DNA from: Proteiniphilum sp. X52
GTDB taxonomy: Bacteria > Bacteroidota > Bacteroidia > Bacteroidales > Dysgonomonadaceae
DNA length: 64,000 nt
NCBI RefSeq assembly: GCF_003712195.1
Contig: NZ_RDSD01000019.1
Span: 17,302-81,301, forward strand
Direction of reading: 5' to 3'
Positions 55,401 through 63,483 of the stretch are shown here, piece by piece. The translations under genes and the position numbers were made by a program. Numbering within the stretch: position 1 is the stretch's first letter; every line of letters begins with the position of its first letter. A model generated the notes under the pieces. It saw only the letters and a program-made list of their open reading frames with translations. It did no database searches and was not told the origin of the DNA.

Positions 55401-55804
55401 GTGGCCCCGATAATTGGTTCCCCATGCTCATCTTGGATCAATCCGGATATGGCTTTTCCCCTCTGTTGCTGAACTGTATTAACAAGTGATTGTTGCTGTT
55501 CGCCTTTTACAGACACCGCTATCTGCGTATTATTAATCTGGTAACCAATATTTGTATTCCGGAATAAAGTGTCCAGTATGTTTTCAATTGTTTCATCCTG
55601 TGCCTGAACAGTCACTTTCCGGCTTAAATCCAGGAAATTATCACTGTAAAAGAAACTATACTCGCTTATCTTTTCAATTTGCCGAAGTACGTTTCTTATT
55701 TCCGTATTTGTCGCGGAAACACTTAGTTGTGCTATGGTTTGTCCAATGCTTAACAGGAGCAAAACCAAACAACTTACACCAATTCGTTTAATTTGTTTGT
55801 TCAT
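52487..55804 (-). CDS. SusC-type TonB-dependent receptor with STN domain (locus B)
   Basis: A 1105-aa receptor with a signal peptide (to about residue 25), an STN domain at about 27-100, a regulatory-like domain at about 118-200, a plug starting VVIGYGTLRK and a barrel ending in IRMGVNVTF. Its position after an ECF/FecR pair and before SusD defines a complete utilisation locus. The substrate is probably a sulfated, once fucosylated polysaccharide. Confidence 0.95.
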   Translation of the reverse strand: MNKQIKRIGVSCLVLLLLSIGQTIAQLSVSATNTEIRNVLRQIEKISEYSFFYSDNFLDLSRKVTVQAQDETIENILDTLFRNTNIGYQINNTQIAVSVKGEQQQSLVNTVQQQRGKAISGLIQDEHGEPIIGATIVEKGNQAHGTVSDINGEFTLTSLSENAVLLISYVGMATQEVALNGKSTINITMRSDTELLDELVVIGYGTLRKRDLTGSVVSLSEGRFTEGINTNALQMLNGKAAGVNVSQTSSAPGADTKIQIRGAGSINSSNAALIVVDGLPGVDPSSISPEDIKSIEVLKDASAAAIYGTRAANGVVLITTKGGEKGEVVVKFGSEFGAQSVAKKMDMLDARQYMEILNALRIESKDPRGEIYSPEEIAAAGRGTNWQNEIFRTTAPVQNYQLSFAGGAPKSDYYLGLNYFNQEGLVKKSDFKKFNVRANMNFDPKEFLRFKFTLNYTRADRNSMYENMDGVNEGAGPINSALQFDPTLPAGINPETGRYYLNNFIALDNPMALLNGVKGQNQRNTVYGTFTSEIEPLKDLVATIRLGGTVMSYMQSSYRNRMTMNGLANKGIGSKQADENTQWLVEFLLNYKKNFNGIHRISLLAGTTYEQFMRQYVYADSRGFLSDVTGADLLQSGDNLNGDNIRSFKSRNRLNGILGRINYELLDKYLLTASFRYDGSSRFSPKNQYAFFPSVAGAWRLSGEPFFNINVVDDLKLRIGYGELGNQGIDNYQTIQTLVAGGSAVFGNGLASGVLPARLPNPDLKWETTSELNMGIDFSLLRNRISGTVDYFIRNTKDQLFSKPLPSAIGFNDIMVNAGTVKNSGVDIMINTLNIQNRDFNWETSFNLSFLKNEVTELPSFIPELITGSIAGFISGYELTKIGHPIYSFYGYEVEGIFQKGDDIANSAQPNAKPGDLKFKNQNGDNVIDLNDRVILGKPFPDFTGGLNNRISYKNFTFDLFLQWVNGIETLDANVAESIYPTNEYRNRIAKYYLNRWTEDNPSDTYPSGVNPSSYGGAYSINSLTVTDASFVRLKTVSLSYDIPVKTNKFIRNLQVYASGDNLFTITKFDGFDPDASARGESVSKVNYNSYPLARTIRMGVNVTF

Positions 55805-55895
55805 TGAATGATTTTTTAGATTTTAGTTTGTTTTAAGATAGAATTAAGGATAAAAAAGCACGGAATTCTCTTTGATTGAGTATTTTTGCACTAAC

Positions 55896-56029
55896 ATGAG
55901 AATGCGGTCCACAGCGTTTTCCTTCTACTAAGGCGCTGTCATGCTATTATCCTAATTTAGCAGATATTGCATTCTTTAAAGCTTTCGCTTTCTGCCGGAG
56001 TAATGCCCTCACATTGCTCCGGCTTTTTT
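55896..56029 (+). ncRNA. Candidate cis-antisense small RNA in the FecR-SusC intergenic region
   Basis: A -7 box TATTTTTG lies at 55881-55888 on the plus strand, opposite to susC and fecR. The following 134 nt contain three hairpins: ACAGCG with CGCTGT (near 55912-55940), AAAGC with GCTTT (near 55977-55990), and a terminator (55994-56029). The terminator has a 12-bp stem (GCCGGAGTAATG with CATTGCTCCGGC, one G-U pair), a 6-nt loop and six T residues. No plus-strand gene lies here. Structure and place match the other two candidates. Confidence 0.6.
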
Positions 56030-56093
56030 ACCATGTAATTGGGTTCGTTATTCTCCGTTTTATTTCATAGGCGTCAGTTTTATGAGTTATTAT

Positions 56094-57083
56094 TTATTTT
56101 CTACTGAATGTAATGTGTGATTCGGTCAATGTGTACTGCAGAGGAGAAACAACGGTAATAAGGCTTAATACGTTCTCCATACTGTTGTTTTTTATTTTCC
56201 CACTGTACTGTATCTCTTTTATATCGGGAGATGCAAAAGAAATGGTTACGTTATATGTCCGTTCCAGCATTTTGGCAATATTTTCCAGCGTTTCTTTGTC
56301 GAATACGAATTGATCTGTCATCCAGAAAATGGCTTCCTCCACATTGTCGATATGAGATCTGCTGAACGTCATTTCTTTGGTATGGTACGCAATCCGGTCA
56401 TAGGGATTCAGCACTTCGGATAACAGCGGGCTGCTTACTTCAATTTTGCCTTCGATAAGTGTCCCGGTTATTTGTTCCTCGTTGGGATAAGATTTGATAT
56501 TGAATTTCGTCCCCAGTGCCTTTACTTGTAAATCTCCTCGGGTGAGCACGATGAACGGGTTGTCGGGATTGCTTTGCACATCAAAATAAGCTTCCCCCAG
56601 CAGCTTTACAGTCCGGTTTTTCTTTCCAAAATCCGGAGAATACCGGAGCTCACTTGCCGAATTGAGACGCACATGCGAACCGTCGGGAAGTTGAACACTT
56701 GCTTTTTGCCCATTTTCCACCATCACAATAAGTTCTTGCTGTGAATGCCCACGAAGCAGGTGAAACGATATGCCCAGCATAAAAAACAAGATAGCAACAG
56801 CTGCCACGCTTGCATACGAAACCCATCTGTTTTTACGTTTCGGAAGCATTGCCCCATTTTCGCGCATATGCATCTGGAACTGTTTCCATATCCTCTTTTT
56901 TCCTTCATCGCAAAAAGGAGATGCATACTGTCCGGCACTTCTCCATTTGCCGGCATAATATTCATCGAACTGCTCCTCGCTTATCTGTTTTTGTTGATAA
57001 GCGCGTAGCAACCGATGCATCTCCTCCTTCGATATGGAGCTGGAGAGAAACTTTTCAACCAATCTTATAATTTCTTCTGACAT
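56094..57083 (-). CDS. FecR-family anti-sigma factor
   Basis: A 329-aa protein with a transmembrane segment near residues 89-110 (YASVAAVAILFFMLGISFHLL). The FecR domain contains LPDGSHVRLNSASELRYSPDFG and KLLGEAYFDV. The C-terminal DUF4974-like domain begins near AIFWMTDQFVFD. It sits between the ECF sigma gene (213 bp upstream) and susC (289 bp downstream). Confidence 0.94.
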   Translation of the reverse strand: MSEEIIRLVEKFLSSSISKEEMHRLLRAYQQKQISEEQFDEYYAGKWRSAGQYASPFCDEGKKRIWKQFQMHMRENGAMLPKRKNRWVSYASVAAVAILFFMLGISFHLLRGHSQQELIVMVENGQKASVQLPDGSHVRLNSASELRYSPDFGKKNRTVKLLGEAYFDVQSNPDNPFIVLTRGDLQVKALGTKFNIKSYPNEEQITGTLIEGKIEVSSPLLSEVLNPYDRIAYHTKEMTFSRSHIDNVEEAIFWMTDQFVFDKETLENIAKMLERTYNVTISFASPDIKEIQYSGKIKNNSMENVLSLITVVSPLQYTLTESHITFSRK

Positions 57084-57296
57084 ATTTATTGTTTTATACG
57101 TGAAAAAGGGAAAAACCTTACAGGAATATCGTTTTTATTTTAACGAAATATTAACCTTTGTTAAAAGACAATAACTAAAGCCATGACAGGTTTGAGAAGA
57201 TCCACATCAGACGCTTTACTAAGCCTTAAGAGAAAAAGAGAGTCTGAATTACTTGAAAGAAAAGTACAATAAAAACCTAAAAATCCATTGAACAGA

Positions 57297-57908
57297 TCAA
57301 AAAAAGAGTGAATTGAGATAATATTTCATCTTTTCTCTTAAAAAAATGAGAGAACGCCTAATCTGAGTTTCCACCGTTTTTTCGGAAATCTGCAAACGGG
57401 AAGCGATTTCTTTGTTCGATAGATTTTCTTTCCGACTCAATAGGAAAATTCTGCGGCGATCCGCAGGCAGCTTCCCAATAAGTTCGGAAAGAATATTTTC
57501 CAGAAAACGGCTGTTTACATCTGCTTCAATATCGGAATTTTCTTGTGCTTTTTCTTGTTGATACTGTTCATATCTATATTTCAGCAACAGCTTCTCTGTT
57601 TGCCGGTACACATGGTTTCTGGCAATGGTATAGAGATAAGGGACTATATTGGTTTCTGTATCGATTGTTTCCCTCTTTTCCCAAAGAGAAATGAAAACCG
57701 ATTGCGTGATATCTTCGGCAAAGGTTTTATCGAAAAGCGTATTCAGGACAAATGTATAAATCTGATTGTAATAGTAATGAAAAATATATTCAAAAGCCTT
57801 CTCGTCTCCTTCCCTCAGAAGGTGCAGAATCCGGGAATTTATATGGATGGGTTTATTTTTCAACCTATTATTTAAATTTAGGAATTGTGAGTCTCCCTCG
57901 CTCCTCAA
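57297..57908 (-). CDS. ECF-type RNA polymerase sigma factor
   Basis: About 188-203 aa. Region 2 includes TFAEDITQSVFISLWEKRE, and region 4 includes NKEIASRLQISEKTVETQI. No ATG is found near the expected N-terminus. The frame can start at TTG 57908, which lies inside a copy of the 29-bp repeat, or more plausibly at TTG 57863 (KNKPIHIN follows). It should activate the susC locus to its left together with the FecR gene. Confidence 0.9.
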   Translation of the reverse strand: MRSEGDSQFLNLNNRLKNKPIHINSRILHLLREGDEKAFEYIFHYYYNQIYTFVLNTLFDKTFAEDITQSVFISLWEKRETIDTETNIVPYLYTIARNHVYRQTEKLLLKYRYEQYQQEKAQENSDIEADVNSRFLENILSELIGKLPADRRRIFLLSRKENLSNKEIASRLQISEKTVETQIRRSLIFLREKMKYYLNSLFF

Positions 57909-57917
57909 TTTTCAATT
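57889..57917. repeat. Solitary copy of the 29-bp repeat
   Basis: The unit starts GAGTC, has CGCTCCTC in the middle and ends ATTTTCAATT, followed by CTCG, just like the last unit of the array at 29567-29711. It overlaps the 5' end of the ECF sigma reading frame. Confidence 0.8.
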
Positions 57918-58510
57918 CTCGGAACGATATAGTCCATACTACACTACTTAGAAACTCTTTAAATTTTATTGTTCAACTGTTTTGAATCTATTGTGGGATA
58001 GATTTTCTTGCGGATTTATCGGGCTAAATCAAAAGGAAAAAGTGAAAAAGATACCCAAAAGAGACCAAAACCGCAGCAAAGAAAAAATAAACAGTACAAT
58101 TATAAAAATATTTCGGTAAAATTTAAACAGTTTCTTAATCTCTACAAAGTTAAAGGATTTTTATGATTACTGTCGAAAATGATTATTTTTTTATCGGCAC
58201 TCTTGTCAGCCAGGCCAACCTGTATCCCCTCCATCATCCGGTGGGTTTATGTGAGAGGGAGTGGTTATGAGAATATCTACCCGGGAGCGATATAAACTTC
58301 TCCCAGGGAAAAGCACCAGTCATCAACTGTAATTTTCTTCTAAGGAAAATGGCAGAATCAGTTTTTTTGTCTACCTTGCGGGAAATAATAGAAAATGATT
58401 GTACATGAAATCAAAGGTTTTTATCCATACCTTGGGGCAGCGTTTTCTCAACTTGCCAGGCGGTTGGTGCAAGTGATCGAGACACCGGATAAATCTCATT
58501 GGACCTATGA
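57918..58510. other. Gene-free stretch with promoter-like direct-repeat copy
   Basis: No intact gene. A short protein-like frame without a start (IGTLVSQANLYPLHHPVGL, near 58190-58265) may be another relic. At 58350-58397 lies a copy of a roughly 47-bp element (TACCTTGC core, then GGAAATAATA) that recurs at 61348-61394 on the far side of the GH9 gene. Confidence 0.4.
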
Positions 58511-58780
58511 AATGATTGTATCTGGATCTTTTCGCATACAGGCATCAATAATGTAAACATAGATGTGGCGCTTCATGCTAAGGAATTGGGGATGAAAGTG
58601 ATTGTTTTTGGATCCGCTGCCGAAGCAGAAGGAAGGGTAACCCGGCATCCTAGCGGGAAAACAATCTTCGAAATTGCGGATATTGTGGTGGACTCGTGTG
58701 TTCCCGTGGCAGACGCTTCGGTAACCCTGAAGAATCACCCGCACAATGTTCCGGGGACACCACTGCCCATGAGCGTCTGG
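58511..58780 (+). pseudogene. Relic of a SIS-domain phosphosugar-binding protein
   Basis: An open frame without a proper start reads FSHTGINNVNIDVALHAKEL and then GMKVIVFGS, RHPSGKTIFEIADIVVDSC and PVADASVTL. In sugar isomerase (SIS) domain proteins the same order is S-x-S-G-x-N, V-x-V-A-L-x-A-K, V-I-x-x-T-S, S-R-H-P-S-G-K and A-D-I-V-I-D-N. The N-terminal half and the end are lost. The frame runs without a stop into the GH9 gene, so gene callers may wrongly join the two. Confidence 0.65.
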
Positions 58781-58834
58781 ACGCTTGTCTTGCCGAATAC
58801 AAGAAACGGGTCGCGTCGGTTTAAATGTAATTTT

Positions 58835-61303
58835 ATGAGAAAAATAAATGTAACCCTGTCGCTTCTTTTTGTCGTATTTGTGGGTTATTCCCAGTCATCC
58901 TGGTTGCGCGTCAACCAGGTGGGTTACCTGGAAGACGACGTGAAAGTGGCCGTCTGGATCAGCAAGGAGGAGAATGTTGTCCGTGAGTTCCAGGTAATAG
59001 ATATGGCTACCCAAAAGGCCGTATTTACAGGTTCGGATGTCCTGGATACAGGGAAGCAACCGGCATTCGAATCATCCGCACGGCTCAATTTCACGGCCCT
59101 CAAAAGGCCGGGCAACTACATCGTGAGAGTGGGGGAAACGGAATCCGTCCCTTTCCGTATCGGTAACGATATATATGCCGGGGCTGCGGAAATCCCGTTA
59201 ATGTATATGCGTCAGCAGCGGTGCGGATACAATCCGTTCCTGCAAGACTCATGCCACGTGCACGATGCCATTTCCGTGGGCGATCCCGACGGAAAACGTG
59301 ACGGGCTCTATTTCAATACCACCGGCGGATGGCATGATGCGTCGGATTACCTGCAATATGTGGCCACATCGGCCAATGCCGTGTACCAGATGCTTTTTGC
59401 TTACAGCCAACACCCGGGATCGTTCGGGGACAGATACGATGCAAACGGGCACGAAGGGGCCAACGGTATCCCCGATATCCTGGACGAGGCCAAATGGGGA
59501 TTGGACTGGCTGGTGAAGATGAATCCCGACTCCGCTACTTACTTCAACCAGGTGGCCGACGATCGCGATCATGTGGGATTTACATTGCCTAACGAACAGC
59601 AGGTCGATTATGGATGGGGCCTGGGAAGAGAACGTCCCGTCTATTTTGTCAGCTCCAGACCGCAGGGTTTATTCAAACACAAGAACAGGAGCACCGGAAT
59701 GGCTTCCACCTTAGGGAAATATGCGTCCGCATTTTCCTTGGGCGCCCAATTACTGGAGGCGTATTACCCTGAATTTTCCGGTATGCTGGTGCAAAAAGCC
59801 GAAGATGCCTACCGCAAAGGGGTTGAAAACCCCGGGGTTTCGCAGACCGCACCGGGAGGCGCGCCTTATTTTTACGAAGAGGATAATTGGGCGGACGACA
59901 TGCAGTTGGCTGCCGTGGAGATGTATAATACTTCCGGAGAAAAAGAATATTTGAAACAAGCGGTCGATTATGGCAGACTGGAGCCTGTCACACCCTGGAT
60001 GGGTGCCGATTCGGCAAGGCATTACCAATGGTACCCGTTCGTGAATCTGGGCAATTACCATCTGGCCGCGCAGCACGGCAACCTGCGTGTCAGAAAGGAG
60101 TTCATACGGAATATGAGGACTGGCTTGCAGCGTGTGAAGGACAGGGCTGAGGGGGATGCTTTTTTAAATGGGATACCGTTCATCTGGTGTTCCAATAACC
60201 TGACGGTGGGCTTTATCACCCAATGCAGGTTGTACCACGAAGTTACGGGGGACGATTCGTTCCTTGAGATCGAAACGGCCATGCGTGACTGGCTATTGGG
60301 ATGTAATCCATGGGGTACTTCCATGGTCGTGGGATACCCCGCAGAAGGCGATACGCCCGAAGATCCACATTCGGCATTTACACACCTGCACCGCATACCC
60401 GTCACGGGGGGCATTGTGGATGGGCCCATCTACAACTCGATCTTCAGCAGCTTAATAGGGATTTATCTGGCTGGTGAAGATGAATATGCCCGTTTTCAAT
60501 CGGATTATGCGGTGTACCATGATGATTACGCGGATTACTCCACCAATGAACCGACCATGGACGGGACCGCCTCGCTTACTTATTATCTGGGCTATTTGAG
60601 CGCACGGGCAAGGCAACCGGAAAAAGTAGCGGGCGGCATCGTACGCGGCGGTGCATCCGGAAAACGGCTGTCGCTTGTTTTTACCGGCCACGAATATGCC
60701 GACGGGGCCGGTACGATACGGAAGGTATTGAAAAAAAACAATATAAGAGGGACATTTTTTCTTACAGGTGATTTCTACAGGAAATATCCTACCATCGCAA
60801 GGGATCTGCGGAAGGACGGCCATTATCTCGGCCCGCACTCCGATAAGCACCTTTTATATGCCGATTGGCAGAACCGTGATTCGACATTGATTTCCCGATC
60901 TGATTTTGAAAAGGATCTAGACGACAACTACCGGGCAATGGGAAAAATAGGGTTGAAAATAGAGTCGCCACGCTATTTTATGCCGCCCTACGAATGGTAC
61001 AACCAGGAAATCAGCAACTGGGCGGAAGCCATGGGCGCACAGGTGGTGAATTTCACTCCGGGAACAACCTCCAATGCCGATTATACTACTCCCGATATGA
61101 AGAATTATCTTTCGTCGGAAACAATTTACAACAATATTTTGACCTACGAAGAAAAGAAGGGTCTGAACGGCTTTCTCCTCCTAATCCATATCGGTACCGA
61201 CCCGAAACGGACCGACAAACTGTATGACCGGCTGGATGACCTGATAAAGGAATTGAAAAACAGGGGATATGAATTCAAGGGAATAACAGAACTATTGCGT
61301 TAG
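58835..61303 (+). CDS. Two-domain enzyme: GH9 glycosidase fused to a NodB-type polysaccharide deacetylase-like domain
   Basis: An 822-aa secreted protein starting at ATG 58835 (signal peptide to about residue 20). The upstream in-frame extension belongs to a SIS-domain relic. A CelD_N-type immunoglobulin domain (about residues 22-110) precedes the GH9 (alpha/alpha)6 domain, with GGWHDASDY (D168, D171) as base/nucleophile region and the proton-donor glutamate in DYSTNEPTMDG near residue 575. From about residue 605 a NodB-like domain follows. It has the H-S-x-x-H zinc motif (HSDKH, about 668-672) but FTGHEYADG in place of the usual T-F-D-D-G. It probably cuts and deacetylates a beta-glycan; the exact substrate is unknown. 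Confidence 0.88.
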   Translation: MRKINVTLSLLFVVFVGYSQSSWLRVNQVGYLEDDVKVAVWISKEENVVREFQVIDMATQKAVFTGSDVLDTGKQPAFESSARLNFTALKRPGNYIVRVGETESVPFRIGNDIYAGAAEIPLMYMRQQRCGYNPFLQDSCHVHDAISVGDPDGKRDGLYFNTTGGWHDASDYLQYVATSANAVYQMLFAYSQHPGSFGDRYDANGHEGANGIPDILDEAKWGLDWLVKMNPDSATYFNQVADDRDHVGFTLPNEQQVDYGWGLGRERPVYFVSSRPQGLFKHKNRSTGMASTLGKYASAFSLGAQLLEAYYPEFSGMLVQKAEDAYRKGVENPGVSQTAPGGAPYFYEEDNWADDMQLAAVEMYNTSGEKEYLKQAVDYGRLEPVTPWMGADSARHYQWYPFVNLGNYHLAAQHGNLRVRKEFIRNMRTGLQRVKDRAEGDAFLNGIPFIWCSNNLTVGFITQCRLYHEVTGDDSFLEIETAMRDWLLGCNPWGTSMVVGYPAEGDTPEDPHSAFTHLHRIPVTGGIVDGPIYNSIFSSLIGIYLAGEDEYARFQSDYAVYHDDYADYSTNEPTMDGTASLTYYLGYLSARARQPEKVAGGIVRGGASGKRLSLVFTGHEYADGAGTIRKVLKKNNIRGTFFLTGDFYRKYPTIARDLRKDGHYLGPHSDKHLLYADWQNRDSTLISRSDFEKDLDDNYRAMGKIGLKIESPRYFMPPYEWYNQEISNWAEAMGAQVVNFTPGTTSNADYTTPDMKNYLSSETIYNNILTYEEKKGLNGFLLLIHIGTDPKRTDKLYDRLDDLIKELKNRGYEFKGITELLR

Positions 61304-61979
61304 TCTATTCATTCTTCAATAAAGTATAATTTTTCTTTCAAATCGGCTGGCAAAGTCGGTTTTTTTTCTTACCTTGCCCGGAAATAATAAAATGGCTGCA
61401 GACAGGTGAATGAATCCGGAGCCTGTTTTGTCATGCGGCCCAAGAAGAACTTCACGTTCTGCAGGATCTATTCCTGGGAAGTTGACAAGTCGACGGGCGG
61501 GCAAAAAATTCCTGAAAGAATATCTCGAAAGCCAGAATTAATGTGCCAATATGCTAATGTGCCAATGTGCCAATATGCTAATGTGCCAATTTATTGATTT
61601 CTTGATTTGACAGTTAGTAGTTTTTAGTTTATAAAAGTCTTTGTCCTTTATTCTAAGAAGCTGTTTTGAATTTTTTCATCCATTGTTTTTTAGCCATTTT
61701 TTGATGGATTGGGATTTTCATTGATTGAAATGTGGCGGGCCACTTAAAAGAAATGAAAGTTCAAAGGCGCGAAAAAGGGCAAAAAACAATAAAGGTTCCA
61801 TATACCGAAATAAAAAAAATAATCATATGAAACGAGCATGATAATCATTATCTCACAAGATCATGACTAAAGCGAGTTCCATATGACACCATTGAAAATA
61901 AATATTTTAGTCATATGAAAGAGTGGAAAAATAAGCGTGAAATAATTACTCGTGAAATTCAAAACAGTTTCTAAAAGTA
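61304..61979. other. Gene-free stretch with element copy and microrepeats
   Basis: No supported gene in 676 bp. It holds the second copy of the promoter-like element (61348-61394). A short frame after it (44 codons from 61410, ending RRAGKKFLKEYLESQN) could be a gene scrap. A microrepeat cluster (ATGTGCCAAT and ATGCTA alternating, 61541-61590) is followed by AT-rich sequence. Confidence 0.5.
61348..61394 (+). repeat. Second copy of the promoter-like element flanking the GH9 gene
   Basis: It aligns with 58350-58397 over about 47 bp, sharing TGGCA, a T-run, ACCTTGC and GGAAATAATA, with a few substitutions and one-base gaps. Both copies end at an ATG followed by a broken reading frame. Confidence 0.6.
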
Positions 61980-61991
61980 ATGTACAATCCG

Positions 61992-62816
61992 ATGAAAAAA
62001 ATAGTCTTTATATCAATCTTCAGCCTCGTGCTGCTGCACGCAGGAGCGCAAACATTTCCACAGCGGGAAAATACGCACCGACTTATGAGTTACAATATCC
62101 ATCATGGCAAAGGGATGGACGGTAAAATAGATATTGAACGGATCGGTAAACTGATCATTGACATCAACCCCGAAGTAGTGGGATTACAGGAGGTGGACAG
62201 TGTTGTGGCCAGAAGCGGCAATATCGACATCCTGCAACTACTTTCCGAACAAACCGGCATGTATGCCACCTTCGGGTATTCCATCCTGCACGACGGGGGG
62301 AAGTACGGCAACGGCGTCCTGACAAGGGAAAAGCCGATCGCGGTAAAAAAGATTCCTCTTCCTGGAGCCAAAGAAGCCCGCACCGCATTGATAGTGGAAC
62401 TCGACAAATACGTGGTAGTCAATACGCATCTGTCGCTTACAAACGAAGAACGGCTCGAATCGGTTAAGATCATAACCGATGCCGTAGAAATATACGACAA
62501 ACCGATATTTCTGATGGGAGACCTCAACGCCACCCCTGATTCCGAACCTGTCACATTCCTGCAGGATAAATGGCAAATCCTCTCCAATCCCAAACAGCCC
62601 ACCTCCCCATCGGTCAATCCCCGGTCGACTATCGATTACATACTGGGATATACGGCCAAAGGCGAGACCTATGCGAAATACAGGGCTCACGTAATCGATG
62701 AGCAGGTAGCATCAGACCATAGACCGCTGTTTGTGGATATCCGCCTGAAAACACCCGCATCTGAAGTAATGCGCACCATCCATTCGAGGCATGATCCAAA
62801 TTATTGCGCTGATTGA
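61992..62816 (+). CDS. Endonuclease/exonuclease/phosphatase-family secreted protein
   Basis: A 274-aa protein from ATG 61992 (MKKIVFIS); an ATG four codons earlier is possible. A signal peptide ends near HAGAQ. Family motifs are present in order: YNIHHGKGMDG, GLQEVD, NTHLSL, GDLNATPDS and SDHRPLF, so the metal-dependent phosphodiesterase site is complete. The natural end of the fold is about DIRLK. The final 20 or so residues read through a different frame of a glycosyltransferase relic, so the original stop codon seems to have been lost. Confidence 0.88.
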   Translation: MKKIVFISIFSLVLLHAGAQTFPQRENTHRLMSYNIHHGKGMDGKIDIERIGKLIIDINPEVVGLQEVDSVVARSGNIDILQLLSEQTGMYATFGYSILHDGGKYGNGVLTREKPIAVKKIPLPGAKEARTALIVELDKYVVVNTHLSLTNEERLESVKIITDAVEIYDKPIFLMGDLNATPDSEPVTFLQDKWQILSNPKQPTSPSVNPRSTIDYILGYTAKGETYAKYRAHVIDEQVASDHRPLFVDIRLKTPASEVMRTIHSRHDPNYCAD

Positions 62817-62934
62817 GGATAGATCGCTGAGAATACAATTGGGACAGAATGCGAGGCAATTATACGAAAACAAATTCACATTGGAGCGCATGATAAAACA
62901 AACAGCAAAAGTGTACCTAAAAGTGATAGGATAA
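62791..62934 (+). pseudogene. C-terminal relic of a GT4-type glycosyltransferase
   Basis: A 47-codon frame, overlapping the end of the preceding gene in another frame, reads IIALIEDRSLRIQLGQNARQ then LYENKFTLERMIKQTAKVYL. This is the usual end of family 4 glycosyltransferases (I-x-x-L-L-x-D, L-G-x-N-A-R, F-x-x-E). The remaining 300 or so residues are missing. Confidence 0.7.
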
Positions 62935-62981
62935 AGGATATAAGAGTTAAGTAATTAGTTTAAATAATTTAAATTTTCATC

Positions 62982-63239
62982 ATGAAAAAATTAACTAGAA
63001 AAAGTTTAGAGGAATTGGCGGTATTGATGCCTATTATTAACGAGATTCAGCAATTTCATATCATGGGAGGAGGTACGGATTCCTGTGTATTTAATTGTTT
63101 TGATTATTTAGACGGAAATATGTATACGTCTTCTTATTATTATAACCTAACTTCGGGAGTATTAGGATATACGCCTGATAACTCCGGGAATGTCCAGACG
63201 TATGACCCATCCGGATCATATTCGGGAAGTTATGCTTGA
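62982..63239 (+). CDS. Double-glycine-leader peptide precursor (bacteriocin- or natural-product-like)
   Basis: An 85-aa peptide. The N-terminal 31 residues (LTRKSLEELAVLMPIINEIQ, later FHIMGGG) have the form of leader peptides common in Bacteroidales, which end in a Gly-Gly site cut by a C39-peptidase ABC exporter. The predicted mature part has about 54 residues, two close cysteines (CVFNC) and many Tyr, Ser and Gly. No exporter or modification gene is in the window, but the right edge is only 760 bp away. Antibacterial, signalling and substrate roles are all open. Confidence 0.6.
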   Translation: MKKLTRKSLEELAVLMPIINEIQQFHIMGGGTDSCVFNCFDYLDGNMYTSSYYYNLTSGVLGYTPDNSGNVQTYDPSGSYSGSYA

Positions 63240-63351
63240 AAATACTTGTAAGAAGATTATAGAACAGATAGATATTGGTCTAAGTATAAATAACAACGGT
63301 ATATTGAGAAGTGCAAGAAGTGGATGTTTCCTTGCCGTGTGTAGAGAATAA
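63232..63351 (+). CDS. Small ORF overlapping the peptide precursor stop (39 aa)
   Basis: An ATG overlaps the stop of the precursor gene by 8 bp (ATGCTTGA) and opens 39 codons with three cysteines (KIIEQIDIGLSINNNGILR, then SGCFLAVCRE). The overlap allows translational coupling. No family is recognised. It may be a companion peptide or chance. Confidence 0.25.
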   Translation: MLENTCKKIIEQIDIGLSINNNGILRSARSGCFLAVCRE

Positions 63352-63483
63352 ATATCATTGCCCCCTACACATGTCTTTGAATGAGACATCTATGAAACAT
63401 TGAAATGGGGTGGATCATTTTAAAATTTGAGTTTTCTTGTACCGAAATAAGTTTCTAAGTTTAAAGTCTGAAAGGTAAGAGAT

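Noticed and set aside
61406..61597. 63-aa plus-strand ORF
   Set aside because: Its second half is the translation of the microrepeats, and no start signal or homology pattern supports it.
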